A DNA stretch of 23,389 nucleotides from Lysobacterales bacterium UBA5700 (GCA_002420085.1 DIHI01000116.1:31463-54851); one strand, 5' to 3'; shown: positions 16,669-23,389, counted from the first letter of the stretch. Notes: generated by a model from the letters alone, not told the origin. Numbers and translations are program-made.

Positions 16669-17778
16669 TCACCGGTTGTCCGGCTCGGGATCGGCTTCGG
16701 CACTGGGCAGGATGTCGTTGTTGACCACCACCAGGGCTTCGTTGCGCAGTTTGAGCAGGCCGGCGGCGGCGATCGTCTCACCGGCTTCGAGGCCGCGTTC
16801 GATGGCGATCAGGTCGCCCTGGGCAACCCCGGTGTCGACGAAGCGCTGGCGCACTACCAGACCGCCGTCGGTGGCATTCAGGACGAACACCGAGTCACCG
16901 AACGGTTCGTGTCGGACGGCGGTCATCGGCACCGCCAGCACCTCATGCGCCGCGCCGGCCTGAACCCGGACCCGTGCGAATGCCCCCGGCATCAACCGAC
17001 CATCGGCATTGGCGAACTCGGCACGCAGCCGAAAATTCCGGGTGCCGGCATCGATCTCCGGTTCGATGGCGGCAATGGCGCCGGAAAACCGCTGGCCGGG
17101 CCAGGCATCCAGTTCGGCCTCGACCCGCATTCCGACCGCGACCTGCCCCTGCACCCGCTCGGGCAGACTGAAATCGAGATGGATCGGATCGACCGATTGC
17201 AGGGAGACGACCGGGTCGCCGGCCTTGAGGTAGTCACCGAGGCTGATCTGCCGGATGCCGAGCCGACCGGCAAACGGTGCTCGAACGTGCTTGCGTGCCA
17301 GCAGGGCGCGCTCGGCGGCGAGTTGTGCAGCGAGGCGCTCGTAGGCACTGTCGCGCAGATCCGCTTCCGACTGCGGCACCAGCCGACGGCTGGCCAGTTC
17401 ACGGTACCGTTCACGATCGAGCCGGGCCAGTTTCAGCTCGGCCGCGAGTGCCGCCACCCGCCCCTGCTCGACACCGGCCTCCAACTCCAACAGGACCTGG
17501 CCGGCCGCCACCGACTGCCCGGACTCGAATCGAATCGCGGCGACCACCCCATCGACCTCGGCCGCCAGACGCGCACCATCGCGTGCCCGGAATGTCCCGA
17601 CCGAGTTCAGCACCCTGGGCCAGCGATAGGCCCGAACCTCAGCCGTGGCGATCGCCACCGGCGGCGGCGGCGCCTCGAAATGGCTGTTCATCATGTGTCG
17701 GCCGAATGCCTTGAAACCGAAGATCGCGCCGAACACCAGCGCGGTGAGCAACAGCATGACCAGCATTCGTGTCTTCAT
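16669..17778 (-). CDS. RND efflux periplasmic adaptor (membrane fusion protein)
   Basis: The 369-residue adaptor would join the RND pump to an outer-membrane channel. One N-terminal membrane anchor (about 5-22, LVMLLLTALVFGAIFG) is present, without a lipobox cysteine, so it is anchored by the helix rather than by lipid. The lipoyl/barrel-sandwich halves are visible as GARLAAEVDGVVAAIRFESGQ and KHVRAPFAGRLGIRQISLGD, flanking an alpha-helical hairpin (EQGRVAALAAELKLARLDRERYREL and following). A beta-barrel segment (PGQRFSGAIAAIEPEIDAGTRNF) and a membrane-proximal domain follow. The gene is first in a two-gene operon, with a weak Shine-Dalgarno sequence. The 5' leader can fold into hairpins. No regulator gene is adjacent. 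Confidence 0.93.
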   Translation of the reverse strand: MKTRMLVMLLLTALVFGAIFGFKAFGRHMMNSHFEAPPPPVAIATAEVRAYRWPRVLNSVGTFRARDGARLAAEVDGVVAAIRFESGQSVAAGQVLLELEAGVEQGRVAALAAELKLARLDRERYRELASRRLVPQSEADLRDSAYERLAAQLAAERALLARKHVRAPFAGRLGIRQISLGDYLKAGDPVVSLQSVDPIHLDFSLPERVQGQVAVGMRVEAELDAWPGQRFSGAIAAIEPEIDAGTRNFRLRAEFANADGRLMPGAFARVRVQAGAAHEVLAVPMTAVRHEPFGDSVFVLNATDGGLVVRQRFVDTGVAQGDLIAIERGLEAGETIAAAGLLKLRNEALVVVNNDILPSAEADPEPDNR

Positions 17779-17799
17779 GAGCGGTATTCACTGCCGAAC

Positions 17800-17830
17800 G
17801 TTCGATGTCAGTGCCTGGCACCGATCGAAC
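17800..17830 (-). repeat. Nested inverted repeat in efflux-operon leader
   Basis: GTTCGAT (17800-17806) and ATCGAAC (17824-17830) are exact complements. They enclose GTGCC-T-GGCAC (17811-17821), itself an inverted repeat. The left arm also overlaps a separate perfect palindrome, CGAACGTTCG (17795-17804). The whole lies 17 to 52 bp upstream of the adaptor ATG and downstream of the predicted promoter. It could be an RNA hairpin or a repressor operator. The sequence shows the repeats; the role is inference. Confidence 0.5.
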
Positions 17831-17861
17831 CTGAGAGGGGGGCGGAGTCATTCAACGCTGT

Positions 17862-17890
17862 AGTGTAGAGCCTTGGGCAGGGCCTGCCAT
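17862..17890 (-). promoter_or_regulatory. Candidate sigma-70 promoter of the RND operon
   Basis: On the minus strand ATGGCA (17890-17885) and TACACT (17867-17862) are 17 bp apart. Each matches the consensus at four of six positions. The same TACACT hexamer is used by the divergent msrC promoter. The predicted start near 17855 would give a leader of about 77 nt containing the inverted repeats. Confidence 0.4.
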
Positions 17891-17993
17891 GTGTCGATCG
17901 CCACGACGAGCGACAACGCAGCGTTACCGTAGACGGTGCAGTGTCCCCCGCCGTCGCCGTCGGCAGGGTGCTGACCCGCAGCCTTGGGGGGAC

Positions 17994-18022
17994 TTGGGCA
18001 TTGGCCCCGAACCGCGTACACT
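17994..18022 (+). promoter_or_regulatory. Sigma-70 promoter of msrC
   Basis: TTGGGC (17994-17999) and TACACT (18017-18022) are separated by exactly 17 bp. The predicted start near 18029 leaves about 29 nt before the msrC ATG at 18058, including an AT-rich stretch (TTTTTTATT). Confidence 0.6.
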
Positions 18023-18057
18023 TTGTGCCGCCCGTCACGATTTTTTATTCCGCCACC

Positions 18058-18540
18058 ATGTTCACCGTCGAAACTCCACGCGGCAACAAGTCCGAGCAAT
18101 ACCAGCACCTTCTGGCTCAGGCCCGCGCCCTGATGCAGGGCGAACGCGACCGCATCGCCAATGCGGCCAATCTCTCGGCACTGCTGTTCCATGCACTGGC
18201 CGACCTCAATTGGGTCGGCTTCTACTTCTTCGATGGCAGCGAGTTGGTGGTCGGGCCGTTCCAGGGCCTGCCGGCCTGTGTCCGCATCCCGCTCGGCAAG
18301 GGGGTGTGCGGCACGGCCGCCGCCACCGCGACCAGCCAGCGGATCGATGACGTCGATGCTTTCCCCGGCCACATCGCCTGCGACAGTGCCTCACGCTCGG
18401 AACTGGTCGTACCGCTGTTCCTGGCCGGCCGGCTACTCGGCGTGCTCGACATCGACAGCCCGCAGCCGGCACGTTTCGATGCCGACGACCAGGCCGGCAT
18501 CGAAGCCATCGCCAATGCCTACCTGGACGCAATCGCATGA
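18058..18540 (+). CDS. msrC: Free methionine-(R)-sulfoxide reductase (GAF-domain MsrC)
   Basis: This cytoplasmic antioxidant enzyme reduces free L-methionine-(R)-sulfoxide to methionine. The 160-residue protein is a single GAF domain. The three family cysteines are present: C74 in PACVRIP, C84 in GKGVCGTA and C108 in GHIACDSASRSELV. These correspond to C84, C94 and C118 of E. coli MsrC with a constant offset of ten. E115, D131 and D133 (in LDIDS) complete the active site. The ATG at 18058 is preferred over an upstream in-frame start near 17941, because homology begins there and the promoter lies at 17994-18022. The stop overlaps the start of the next gene by ATGA. Confidence 0.95.
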   Translation: MFTVETPRGNKSEQYQHLLAQARALMQGERDRIANAANLSALLFHALADLNWVGFYFFDGSELVVGPFQGLPACVRIPLGKGVCGTAAATATSQRIDDVDAFPGHIACDSASRSELVVPLFLAGRLLGVLDIDSPQPARFDADDQAGIEAIANAYLDAIA

Positions 18541-18902
18541 CCCGCAAATTGCACAACATCGGCCCGAAGTCGGCGGCCTGGCTGCGGCAGGTCGGCATCC
18601 ACGATCAGGCCACCCTGGCCGAACTCGGGCCGGTGGAAGCCTATGTTCGGATCCGCCGTGCCGGCTTCCGGCCCAGCCTCAACCTGCTGTACGCCCTCGA
18701 AGGCGCGCTGTGCAACCAGCATTGGCAGGAAATCACCCCTGAGCGCCGCAGCGAACTGGTCATCGCCGCCGACGCCGCCTGCGCCGGCCTGCCGCCGACC
18801 GCCCGCAACGTCGAAGCCCAGCGGATCAACCCGGTGACCTATATCGCGGGCGACGATTTCATGCCCGACACCAACCCGTACCCGGAATCGGACGACGACT
18901 GA
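18537..18902 (+). CDS. TfoX C-terminal-domain protein
   Basis: The 121-residue protein consists of the TfoX/Sxy C-terminal domain alone, seen as KLHNIGPKSAAWLRQVGI (about 4-21) and the helix-hairpin-helix-like run TLAELGPVEAYVRIRRAG. The N-terminal TfoX domain is missing. Full TfoX/Sxy proteins regulate natural competence, but stand-alone C-terminal domains have no firmly established role. The acidic tail (NPYPESDDD) is notable. The start overlaps the msrC stop as ATGA, so the two are translationally coupled. A link to methionine oxidation or stress is inference from that coupling. The gene is convergent with the LOG-family gene, only 26 bp away. Confidence 0.85.
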   Translation: MTRKLHNIGPKSAAWLRQVGIHDQATLAELGPVEAYVRIRRAGFRPSLNLLYALEGALCNQHWQEITPERRSELVIAADAACAGLPPTARNVEAQRINPVTYIAGDDFMPDTNPYPESDDD

Positions 18903-18928
18903 GCGGCACGGCGACCCGGCCGGGACAC

Positions 18929-19516
18929 TCAGCTCGGTCGCACCGCCGCGAACTCGCGAGCGTTCTCGTACCAGGCCGGAGTTCGGCGGATGGCCGGCAG
19001 GACATCGTCGGGACTGCCGACCCGTGTCCACATCGTGGCGTGCTCGGGATTCATGAATCGCTGGCCGACCACCTGCTCCAGCATGAAGGTCTCCAGTGGC
19101 CGCCAATAGCCATTGGTGTCGAGCAGGATGATCGGATTGAAGTACAGCCCGAGCCGCTTGAGGGTGATCGCCTCGAACAGTTCCTCCAGCGTGCCACAGC
19201 CGCCCGGCAGGGCAACCACTGCATCGGAACCCGTCAGCAACCGGTGCTTGCGTTCGCGCATGTCCTCGACCAGTTCCAGTCGCGTGATGCCCGGATGGCC
19301 CCATTCCAGATCGGCCATGAATCGTGGCAGCACACCGACCACCTCGCCCCCGGCCGCCAGTGCGCCGTTGGCGACCGCCCCCATCGAGCCGGTCGAACCG
19401 CCGCCGTAGACCACCGTGCAACCGGCCTCGGCGAGGTGCCGACCCAGGGCATAGGCTTCCTCATGGAAGCGCGGCGGACAATGATCACTCGATGCCGCAT
19501 AGACACAGACTCGCAT
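18929..19516 (-). CDS. LOG-family nucleoside 5'-monophosphate phosphoribohydrolase
   Basis: This Rossmann-fold protein of 195 residues belongs to the LOG / TIGR00730 family, which cleaves the N-glycosidic bond of nucleotides (AMP, cytokinin nucleotides). Signatures are MRVCVYAASS at the N-terminus, VVYGGGSTGSMGAVANGAL (about 35-53), MRERKHRL (86-93) and the diagnostic PGGCGTLEE (104-112), with catalytic R and E residues in the last two. The start at 19516 is supported by the purine-rich GGGAGAAGG just upstream. Longer open frames upstream overlap the preceding gene. It lies 53 bp after the unrecognised 179-aa gene on the same strand, so it may be the second gene of an operon. The in vivo substrate is not known. 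Confidence 0.9.
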   Translation of the reverse strand: MRVCVYAASSDHCPPRFHEEAYALGRHLAEAGCTVVYGGGSTGSMGAVANGALAAGGEVVGVLPRFMADLEWGHPGITRLELVEDMRERKHRLLTGSDAVVALPGGCGTLEELFEAITLKRLGLYFNPIILLDTNGYWRPLETFMLEQVVGQRFMNPEHATMWTRVGSPDDVLPAIRRTPAWYENAREFAAVRPS

Positions 19517-19569
19517 GGCCTTCTCCCGGAACGCTGCGCCCCGGCCTCTCGCCCGCGACAGACCGGACC

Positions 19570-20109
19570 TCAATGCAGGCGCGACCGTCCCGGTGCCGGA
19601 ATCGGTGCCGGAATCGGTGCCGCCGCGCCTGCCATTGTGCCACCGACCAGCGCAGGCGATGGCACCCGATCGAGTGCTGCCAGAACATGCACCATCGTCC
19701 GATACGATTCGACCAGACGCGCGAACAGGGCCGCGTAGGCAGGCGTCGTGACACCGACACACTCGGCCACCGAACCATAGGCCGAACGCCCCAGTGCGAT
19801 GAAATAGCCGGCATCGACCCGCCGCCGCCGTGCCTGGTCCGGAAACAGCCCAGCGATCAACAGGCAGCGATCGCCGACATCACGCAGCACATCGACCCGA
19901 TGCGAACCGACCTGCTCGTGCGCGTGCAGCCACTCCAGCGCCAGCACCCGACCGAGCAACTGCGGATCACGCAGGTGACGCAGCAGAGCGAACACCAGAT
20001 AACTCTGCACCTCTTCCCCAAGCGCGCAACCGACTCGCGCCTCGCCCTCGCCCAGCAGGCCGACCAGCAACTCCACCGCCGTCCCCTGCTGAATCCCCTG
20101 TTCTGCCAT
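19570..20109 (-). CDS. Hypothetical protein, alpha-helical, 179 aa
   Basis: The family was not recognised with certainty. The protein is predicted soluble and mostly helical, with the run GEEVQSYLVFALLRHLRDPQLLGRVLALEWL (about 31-61), the motif DVLRDVGDRCLLIAGLFP (about 73-90), and an Arg-rich RRRR (94-97). The tail (APIPAPIPAPG) comes from a short DNA tandem repeat and looks unstructured. Similar unannotated proteins seem to exist in Xanthomonas relatives, but this is memory only. The start at 20109 is firm because AGGAGGGG lies about 6 nt upstream. It precedes the LOG gene on the same strand. Codon use is like its neighbours, so it is probably a real conserved gene. Confidence 0.75.
   Translation of the reverse strand: MAEQGIQQGTAVELLVGLLGEGEARVGCALGEEVQSYLVFALLRHLRDPQLLGRVLALEWLHAHEQVGSHRVDVLRDVGDRCLLIAGLFPDQARRRRVDAGYFIALGRSAYGSVAECVGVTTPAYAALFARLVESYRTMVHVLAALDRVPSPALVGGTMAGAAAPIPAPIPAPGRSRLH
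19592..19622. repeat. 12-bp tandem repeat (about 2.6 copies)
   Basis: GGTGCCGGAATC occurs twice in full (19592-19603 and 19604-19615), followed by the partial copy GGTGCCG. It lies in the 3' end of the 179-aa gene and encodes Pro-Ile-Pro-Ala units. Because 12 bp is a whole number of codons, copy changes would keep the frame. Confidence 0.85.
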
Positions 20110-20189
20110 GGAACCCCCTCCTGCACATGTGGACACTCCATGACAAGAGAAGCAAATCCTGTGCCGAAACGGAAATCAGCAGAGGACCG

Positions 20190-20211
20190 GGGCGGCTGCC
20201 AACAGCCGCCC
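20190..20211. terminator. GC-rich hairpin after thaumatin-like gene
   Basis: GGGCGGCTG (20190-20198) pairs perfectly with CAGCCGCCC (20203-20211) around a 4-nt loop. It lies about 94 bp beyond the stop of the thaumatin-like gene and upstream of the 179-aa gene, both on the minus strand. No T-tract follows on either strand, so it may be a Rho-assisted terminator or an mRNA-stabilising stem. Confidence 0.45.
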
Positions 20212-20304
20212 GAACCCCGCCACTCCTCGCTCGATCAGAGCTCGATCAGTGCCACCGCCCCTCCGGCAGGCGATCAGTCGCGTGCGGGGGCGCTGCGGTC
20301 GGAC

Positions 20305-22530
20305 TCACTGCACTTCGACGCCACCCGGACAGAAGGTGAGGGTGTAGTCGGTCGTGTTGTAACCGGCGGTGCTGCCTGTGCCATCGACCTGGCAATTGAA
20401 GGTCGAGGTCGCATCATCGAACTGGTAGGCATAGGCGGTCGGACAGCCCTGTTTCAGGAAACCGATCCTGCCCAGGACATCGGGCGCGGTCACCACCGGT
20501 GGCGTGCCCGCCGATTGTCCCAGCCAGGCGGGATTGCTGTTGGTTCCACTGCCGTTGAAGGTGCAGGCCGTGGACATGCCCGAAACCACCCCCGCGACCG
20601 CGATCGGATCGCCTTCGGCCCAGGTGGTGCAGCCGCAGCAGACCGTGCCCGCGTAGTCGCTGGCCGCCTTCACGCAGTTGTCGGTCGGCCCGTTGCAGGC
20701 ATACAGGTTGCCGTAACTGAGCGCGACAGCGGCACCGCCCGGTGCCGGCGAGGTCTGACTGAGCGCCGTGTTGCAGTCGAGAAAGCCGTCGCTGCCAGAG
20801 GTGAGCAGGGCACAGATATCGACCGGCGTGTTGTAGCCGATCGCCGTGCCGCAGGTGTACGGACCGGACGCGCCATTGCTGCCAGTGGCGGTGAACAGAC
20901 TGGCCCTTGAACTGTCCGGCAACAGGGCCAGCAGGCCAAGCGACAGACCGCAGACCTCACCACTCGAACAGTCGCTGTCGCGGGTGCAGTAGTTCAACGC
21001 ATCGACCTCGATCGGCGCGCTGACCGGCGGAGCGGTCACCGCGACATAGTGGTTCTTGCGATCACTCGGAATGGCCGTGGCGGCCGCCAGATGGCTCGCC
21101 AGATTCCAGTCGCACACGGGCTGCCCGCCCGTGGCCGGCGCGGTCGCACCCGGTTCACCGCACCAGTAGTAGCCGATCACACTGCTCGGCTGGCTGATCG
21201 GATCCTGGCCACTGCTCGGCGCCATCATCATCGGCACATGGGCACCATTGATGATGCTGATGTCGTAGAAGTCCATCGCCTTCGCCTGCAAGGTGAATTC
21301 GGCAATGGTGGCGCCATTGTCGGTGCCGCTGGTATAGCCGCAGCCCAGGGCGCTGTTGCTGGCATTGCAGTTGCCGGCAGTGCAGGCCACATACTCGCCT
21401 GCGGCATTCTGGCAGCCGATCCGGGCCGAGGCGCCACCGCTGAAGATCACCGCATTCTCCTGGTAGATCGGGATGCTGATCGACTGACTGGCCGGCACGC
21501 CACCTTTGCTGTGACCGGCCAGCATGAACTGGTCCAGCGCATTGCCATCGCTCGGTGCTGCCGGGTCGGCCGGATCGTAGAAGCAGAACGCCTCACTGGC
21601 ACTGACGTAGCGACAGGTGGTTCCGGCCGGACAGGTCTGATTGCCCTGCGGCGTGCCATCGGCACATGGCGTGGCACCCGCCGTGGTGCTGCTGGCACCG
21701 CCGATCGGCGACCCGACCGTTCCCGACACCAGGCTGAACCAGACCGGTGCCGAACACTGGTTGACGAAGGTCAGGCTGCGCGTGCCGACCCGGGTGCCAG
21801 TGGCCGACGGCGCAACCTCGGGATAGACCAGAAGAACGCCCTCCGTCACCGTGCCGACCGTCTGCGACGGAAAGGTCAGTTGCTGGGCAGCGGGTCCGCC
21901 GGTGGTCGCCACCAGGGCGACATTCTGGCAGGTGGTGTTGCGGTCATCGATGAAATTGTCGACGAAGGCGACCTGACAGGACACCTGGCTGCTGCCGGTG
22001 CCGGTCGAAACCGCCAGGGTCATCGCACCATTGCTGGCCATCGCCGCTGGCAACAGCACCTGACTGTCGCTGACCGTACCACAGGCACCGCTGGCGCAGG
22101 CCACGGTCAGACCGCCGCCGCCAAAGGCGATCGCCAGGACTGTCGCCGGATCGGCCGGCGGTCGCACGCCCTGGGTCGCGGAAAAGGTCAGGGTGTTGCT
22201 GACGGTGGCATCGGGCTGGCAGGTGCTGGTCGCCGGCAGGAACCCGCCATCCTGATCGAACGCCGCCGTACAGGCCAGACTGCCGCCGCTGGTGAAGCTC
22301 ACCGTGCTGGCGCCGTCGATCTGGCACTGCACGGCGGGAGTCGCCGAGTCGATGCTCGGCGTCGAGCCATCGGGGCAGCCCACCGTGACCGGCCAGTCCG
22401 GTTGATAGGCATCGACGAAGGTCCAGGTGGTCGCCGCCATCGACAGCGTCGGCCACAGCACGACCGAAACCCACAGAATCGAACGCCGGGCAAGGACCGC
22501 GCCTGCCCGCATAGCCCGCACACCCGCCAT
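20305..22530 (-). CDS. Secreted protein with C-terminal thaumatin-like domain
   Basis: This 741-residue exported protein has a signal peptide at 1-32 (Arg-rich start, then ILWVSVVLWPTLSMA, cleavage near AMA/ATT). Residues about 33-250 form a Ser/Thr/Gly-rich, Cys-containing beta-type extension of unknown family. Residues about 252-736 resemble thaumatin-like proteins: LTFVNQCSAPVWFSL (253-267), AEFTLQ then DFYDISIINGAHVPM (420-434), TCGT and DICA, and the closing QGCPTAYAYQFDDATSTFNC (694-713) with DYTLTFCPG (728-736). A Cys-rich insert has CTRDSDCSSGEVCG (515-528). The domain is far longer than the plant type (about 200 aa). The start at 22530 is preferred for the signal peptide; an ATG at 22560 is possible. 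Plant relatives bind or cut beta-glucans and harm fungi. The role here is not known. Confidence 0.85.
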   Translation of the reverse strand: MAGVRAMRAGAVLARRSILWVSVVLWPTLSMAATTWTFVDAYQPDWPVTVGCPDGSTPSIDSATPAVQCQIDGASTVSFTSGGSLACTAAFDQDGGFLPATSTCQPDATVSNTLTFSATQGVRPPADPATVLAIAFGGGGLTVACASGACGTVSDSQVLLPAAMASNGAMTLAVSTGTGSSQVSCQVAFVDNFIDDRNTTCQNVALVATTGGPAAQQLTFPSQTVGTVTEGVLLVYPEVAPSATGTRVGTRSLTFVNQCSAPVWFSLVSGTVGSPIGGASSTTAGATPCADGTPQGNQTCPAGTTCRYVSASEAFCFYDPADPAAPSDGNALDQFMLAGHSKGGVPASQSISIPIYQENAVIFSGGASARIGCQNAAGEYVACTAGNCNASNSALGCGYTSGTDNGATIAEFTLQAKAMDFYDISIINGAHVPMMMAPSSGQDPISQPSSVIGYYWCGEPGATAPATGGQPVCDWNLASHLAAATAIPSDRKNHYVAVTAPPVSAPIEVDALNYCTRDSDCSSGEVCGLSLGLLALLPDSSRASLFTATGSNGASGPYTCGTAIGYNTPVDICALLTSGSDGFLDCNTALSQTSPAPGGAAVALSYGNLYACNGPTDNCVKAASDYAGTVCCGCTTWAEGDPIAVAGVVSGMSTACTFNGSGTNSNPAWLGQSAGTPPVVTAPDVLGRIGFLKQGCPTAYAYQFDDATSTFNCQVDGTGSTAGYNTTDYTLTFCPGGVEVQ

Positions 22531-22699
22531 GGCATACCCCCTGCCGCCAGTGAAGATCATTGCCCGGCCGACCGCGCGACACACGTCGGAATCGGCCAGA
22601 CCAGGGCCATGCTGGCACAGTCAGCGCTGCCACGCATCCGACCGCGATCGATCGCAGCCGCTGCGTGATCCGCGCGGGGCGGGCTTCAGATCGCGGCGC

Positions 22700-23389
22700 T
22701 CACCACTCCACCTCAGCCATCGAGCAGTTCAGGCCCGAACCGATCCCGAGCAGGGCGATCCGCTTGCCCTTGGTCAGGCGACCGAGTTCGTTCAGCTTGC
22801 TCAATGCCACCGGCACCGAGGCCGGACCGATGTTGCCATGCTCGGGGAACACGGTCAGCACCTTGCTCGGGTCGATGCCAAGCAGTTCGGTGAAGGCAGC
22901 GGTGTGGACCTTGCTGATCTGATGAACCACGAATTCATCAAGTTCGTCGCTGGCCCAGCCGAGCGCGGCACGGGCCGCCTGGAAGGTCTTGGCGGCCAGT
23001 TTAAGGCCCTCGACCAGCAGGGTGCGGGTATCGGTGACCATGCGGTCCATGTTGCCCCGGCACAGATGCGAGAACTCGGTGGCGGCGCGGGTGACGCTGC
23101 CTTTGAAGCGATGGCCGTCGGGCAGCAGTTCGCTGCGGCCGAGCACCATGGCGGCAGCGCCCGAGCCGAGCGTGAGCGAGGCAAACTCGTCACGGAACTG
23201 CTCGGGGCCGACATCGGGCTGGATGAGGCGTTGGATGGTGCGCTCGGTGATGACGTTGGAGACTTCGCCATCGACGATCAGTCCGTACTCGATGTCGCCC
23301 CGCTCGATCATCCGGGCGGCGATGTCCATGCCATTGAGGAAGGCCAGGCAGGCATTGCCGACATCGAAGTTCTGGCAGGTATCGGCCAG
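22700..23389 (-). CDS. oleA: OleA, long-chain 3-oxoacyl thiolase-fold synthase, N-terminus cut by window edge
   Basis: OleA joins two fatty acyl-CoA molecules head to head into a 2-alkyl-3-ketoacid, the first step of long-chain olefin and related hydrocarbon synthesis. The visible 229 residues cover about two thirds of the usual roughly 338. The catalytic cysteine lies in FDVGNACLAFLNGMDIAAR (fragment residue 14). The other active-site residues are in FVVHQISKVHTAAF (His) and EHGNIGPASVP (Asn), and the ending GIGSGLNCSMAEVEW closely resembles Xanthomonas OleA as remembered. These features separate it from plain FabH. An internal ATG at 23329 is not the start, because the catalytic cysteine lies upstream. 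The following gene is the thaumatin-like gene, not oleB, oleC or oleD. Confidence 0.9.
   Translation of the reverse strand: MADTCQNFDVGNACLAFLNGMDIAARMIERGDIEYGLIVDGEVSNVITERTIQRLIQPDVGPEQFRDEFASLTLGSGAAAMVLGRSELLPDGHRFKGSVTRAATEFSHLCRGNMDRMVTDTRTLLVEGLKLAAKTFQAARAALGWASDELDEFVVHQISKVHTAAFTELLGIDPSKVLTVFPEHGNIGPASVPVALSKLNELGRLTKGKRIALLGIGSGLNCSMAEVEW

Noticed and set aside
13563..16724. A 1053-codon plus-strand open frame opposite the RND transporter
   Set aside because: It is antisense to a transporter with an intact proton relay and transmembrane pattern. Its product is a His/Gln/Asp-rich string typical of a reverse-complement frame.
18913..18925. CCCGGCCGGG palindrome between the TfoX-domain and LOG genes as a terminator
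   Set aside because: It has no loop-forming spacer and no T-tract. In GC-rich DNA such short palindromes are expected by chance.
20227..20246. Doubled GCTCGATCA as a possible attachment site or operator
   Set aside because: It is a short direct repeat in DNA where CGATCA-type words are common everywhere. No integrase or mobile gene is nearby.

Overview
The window is high-GC chromosomal DNA from a gammaproteobacterium. The closest relatives by recalled sequence are Lysobacterales/Xanthomonadales. The evidence is a complete recC-recB-recD set, an OleA of the Xanthomonas type, a Xanthomonas-like tryptophan 2,3-dioxygenase, and an MsrC/TfoX-domain gene pair. No mobile element, phage, CRISPR array or RNA gene was seen. 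The region reads as core chromosome with a few lineage-specific genes. The genus cannot be fixed by eye.

Layout. (1) Positions 1-590 hold the 5' part of kynA on the minus strand, cut by the window edge. (2) A 304-bp divergent intergenic region carries an almost ideal FliA (sigma-28) promoter at 790-816. It drives an HDOD-domain protein (895-2043) and a soluble PAS histidine kinase (2143-3255). (3) Positions 3301-12301 on the minus strand hold recC, recB and recD, transcribed in that order, with both junctions overlapping by ATGA. (4) queD (12494-12865) is divergent from recC. It is followed by a phasin gene (13044-13448) with a recognisable sigma-70 promoter, a palindromic operator candidate and a strong intrinsic terminator. 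(5) Positions 13590-17778 on the minus strand encode an RND efflux pump (adaptor plus inner-membrane transporter), with a structured leader and no outer-membrane factor nearby. (6) Positions 18058-18902 hold msrC and a TfoX C-terminal-domain gene, overlapping by ATGA and driven by a clear sigma-70 promoter. (7) Positions 18929-20109 on the minus strand hold an unrecognised 179-aa protein followed by a LOG-family nucleotide hydrolase. (8) Positions 20305-22530 on the minus strand encode a large secreted protein with a C-terminal thaumatin-like domain. (9) Positions 22700-23389 on the minus strand hold the 3' part of oleA, cut by the window edge.

How the genes may work together. RecBCD is a complete double-strand-break repair machine. 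The FliA promoter places the HDOD/histidine-kinase pair in the late flagellar regulon, so these proteins probably act in motility or a lifestyle switch. OleA begins long-chain olefin synthesis, but the rest of the ole pathway is not downstream of it. The phasin implies that the cell makes polyhydroxyalkanoate granules, although no synthase is in view. The most distinctive observations are the FliA promoter, the thaumatin-like exoprotein with its long N-terminal extension and Cys-rich insert, the palindrome over the phasin promoter, and the mutually exclusive hairpins in the efflux-operon leader.
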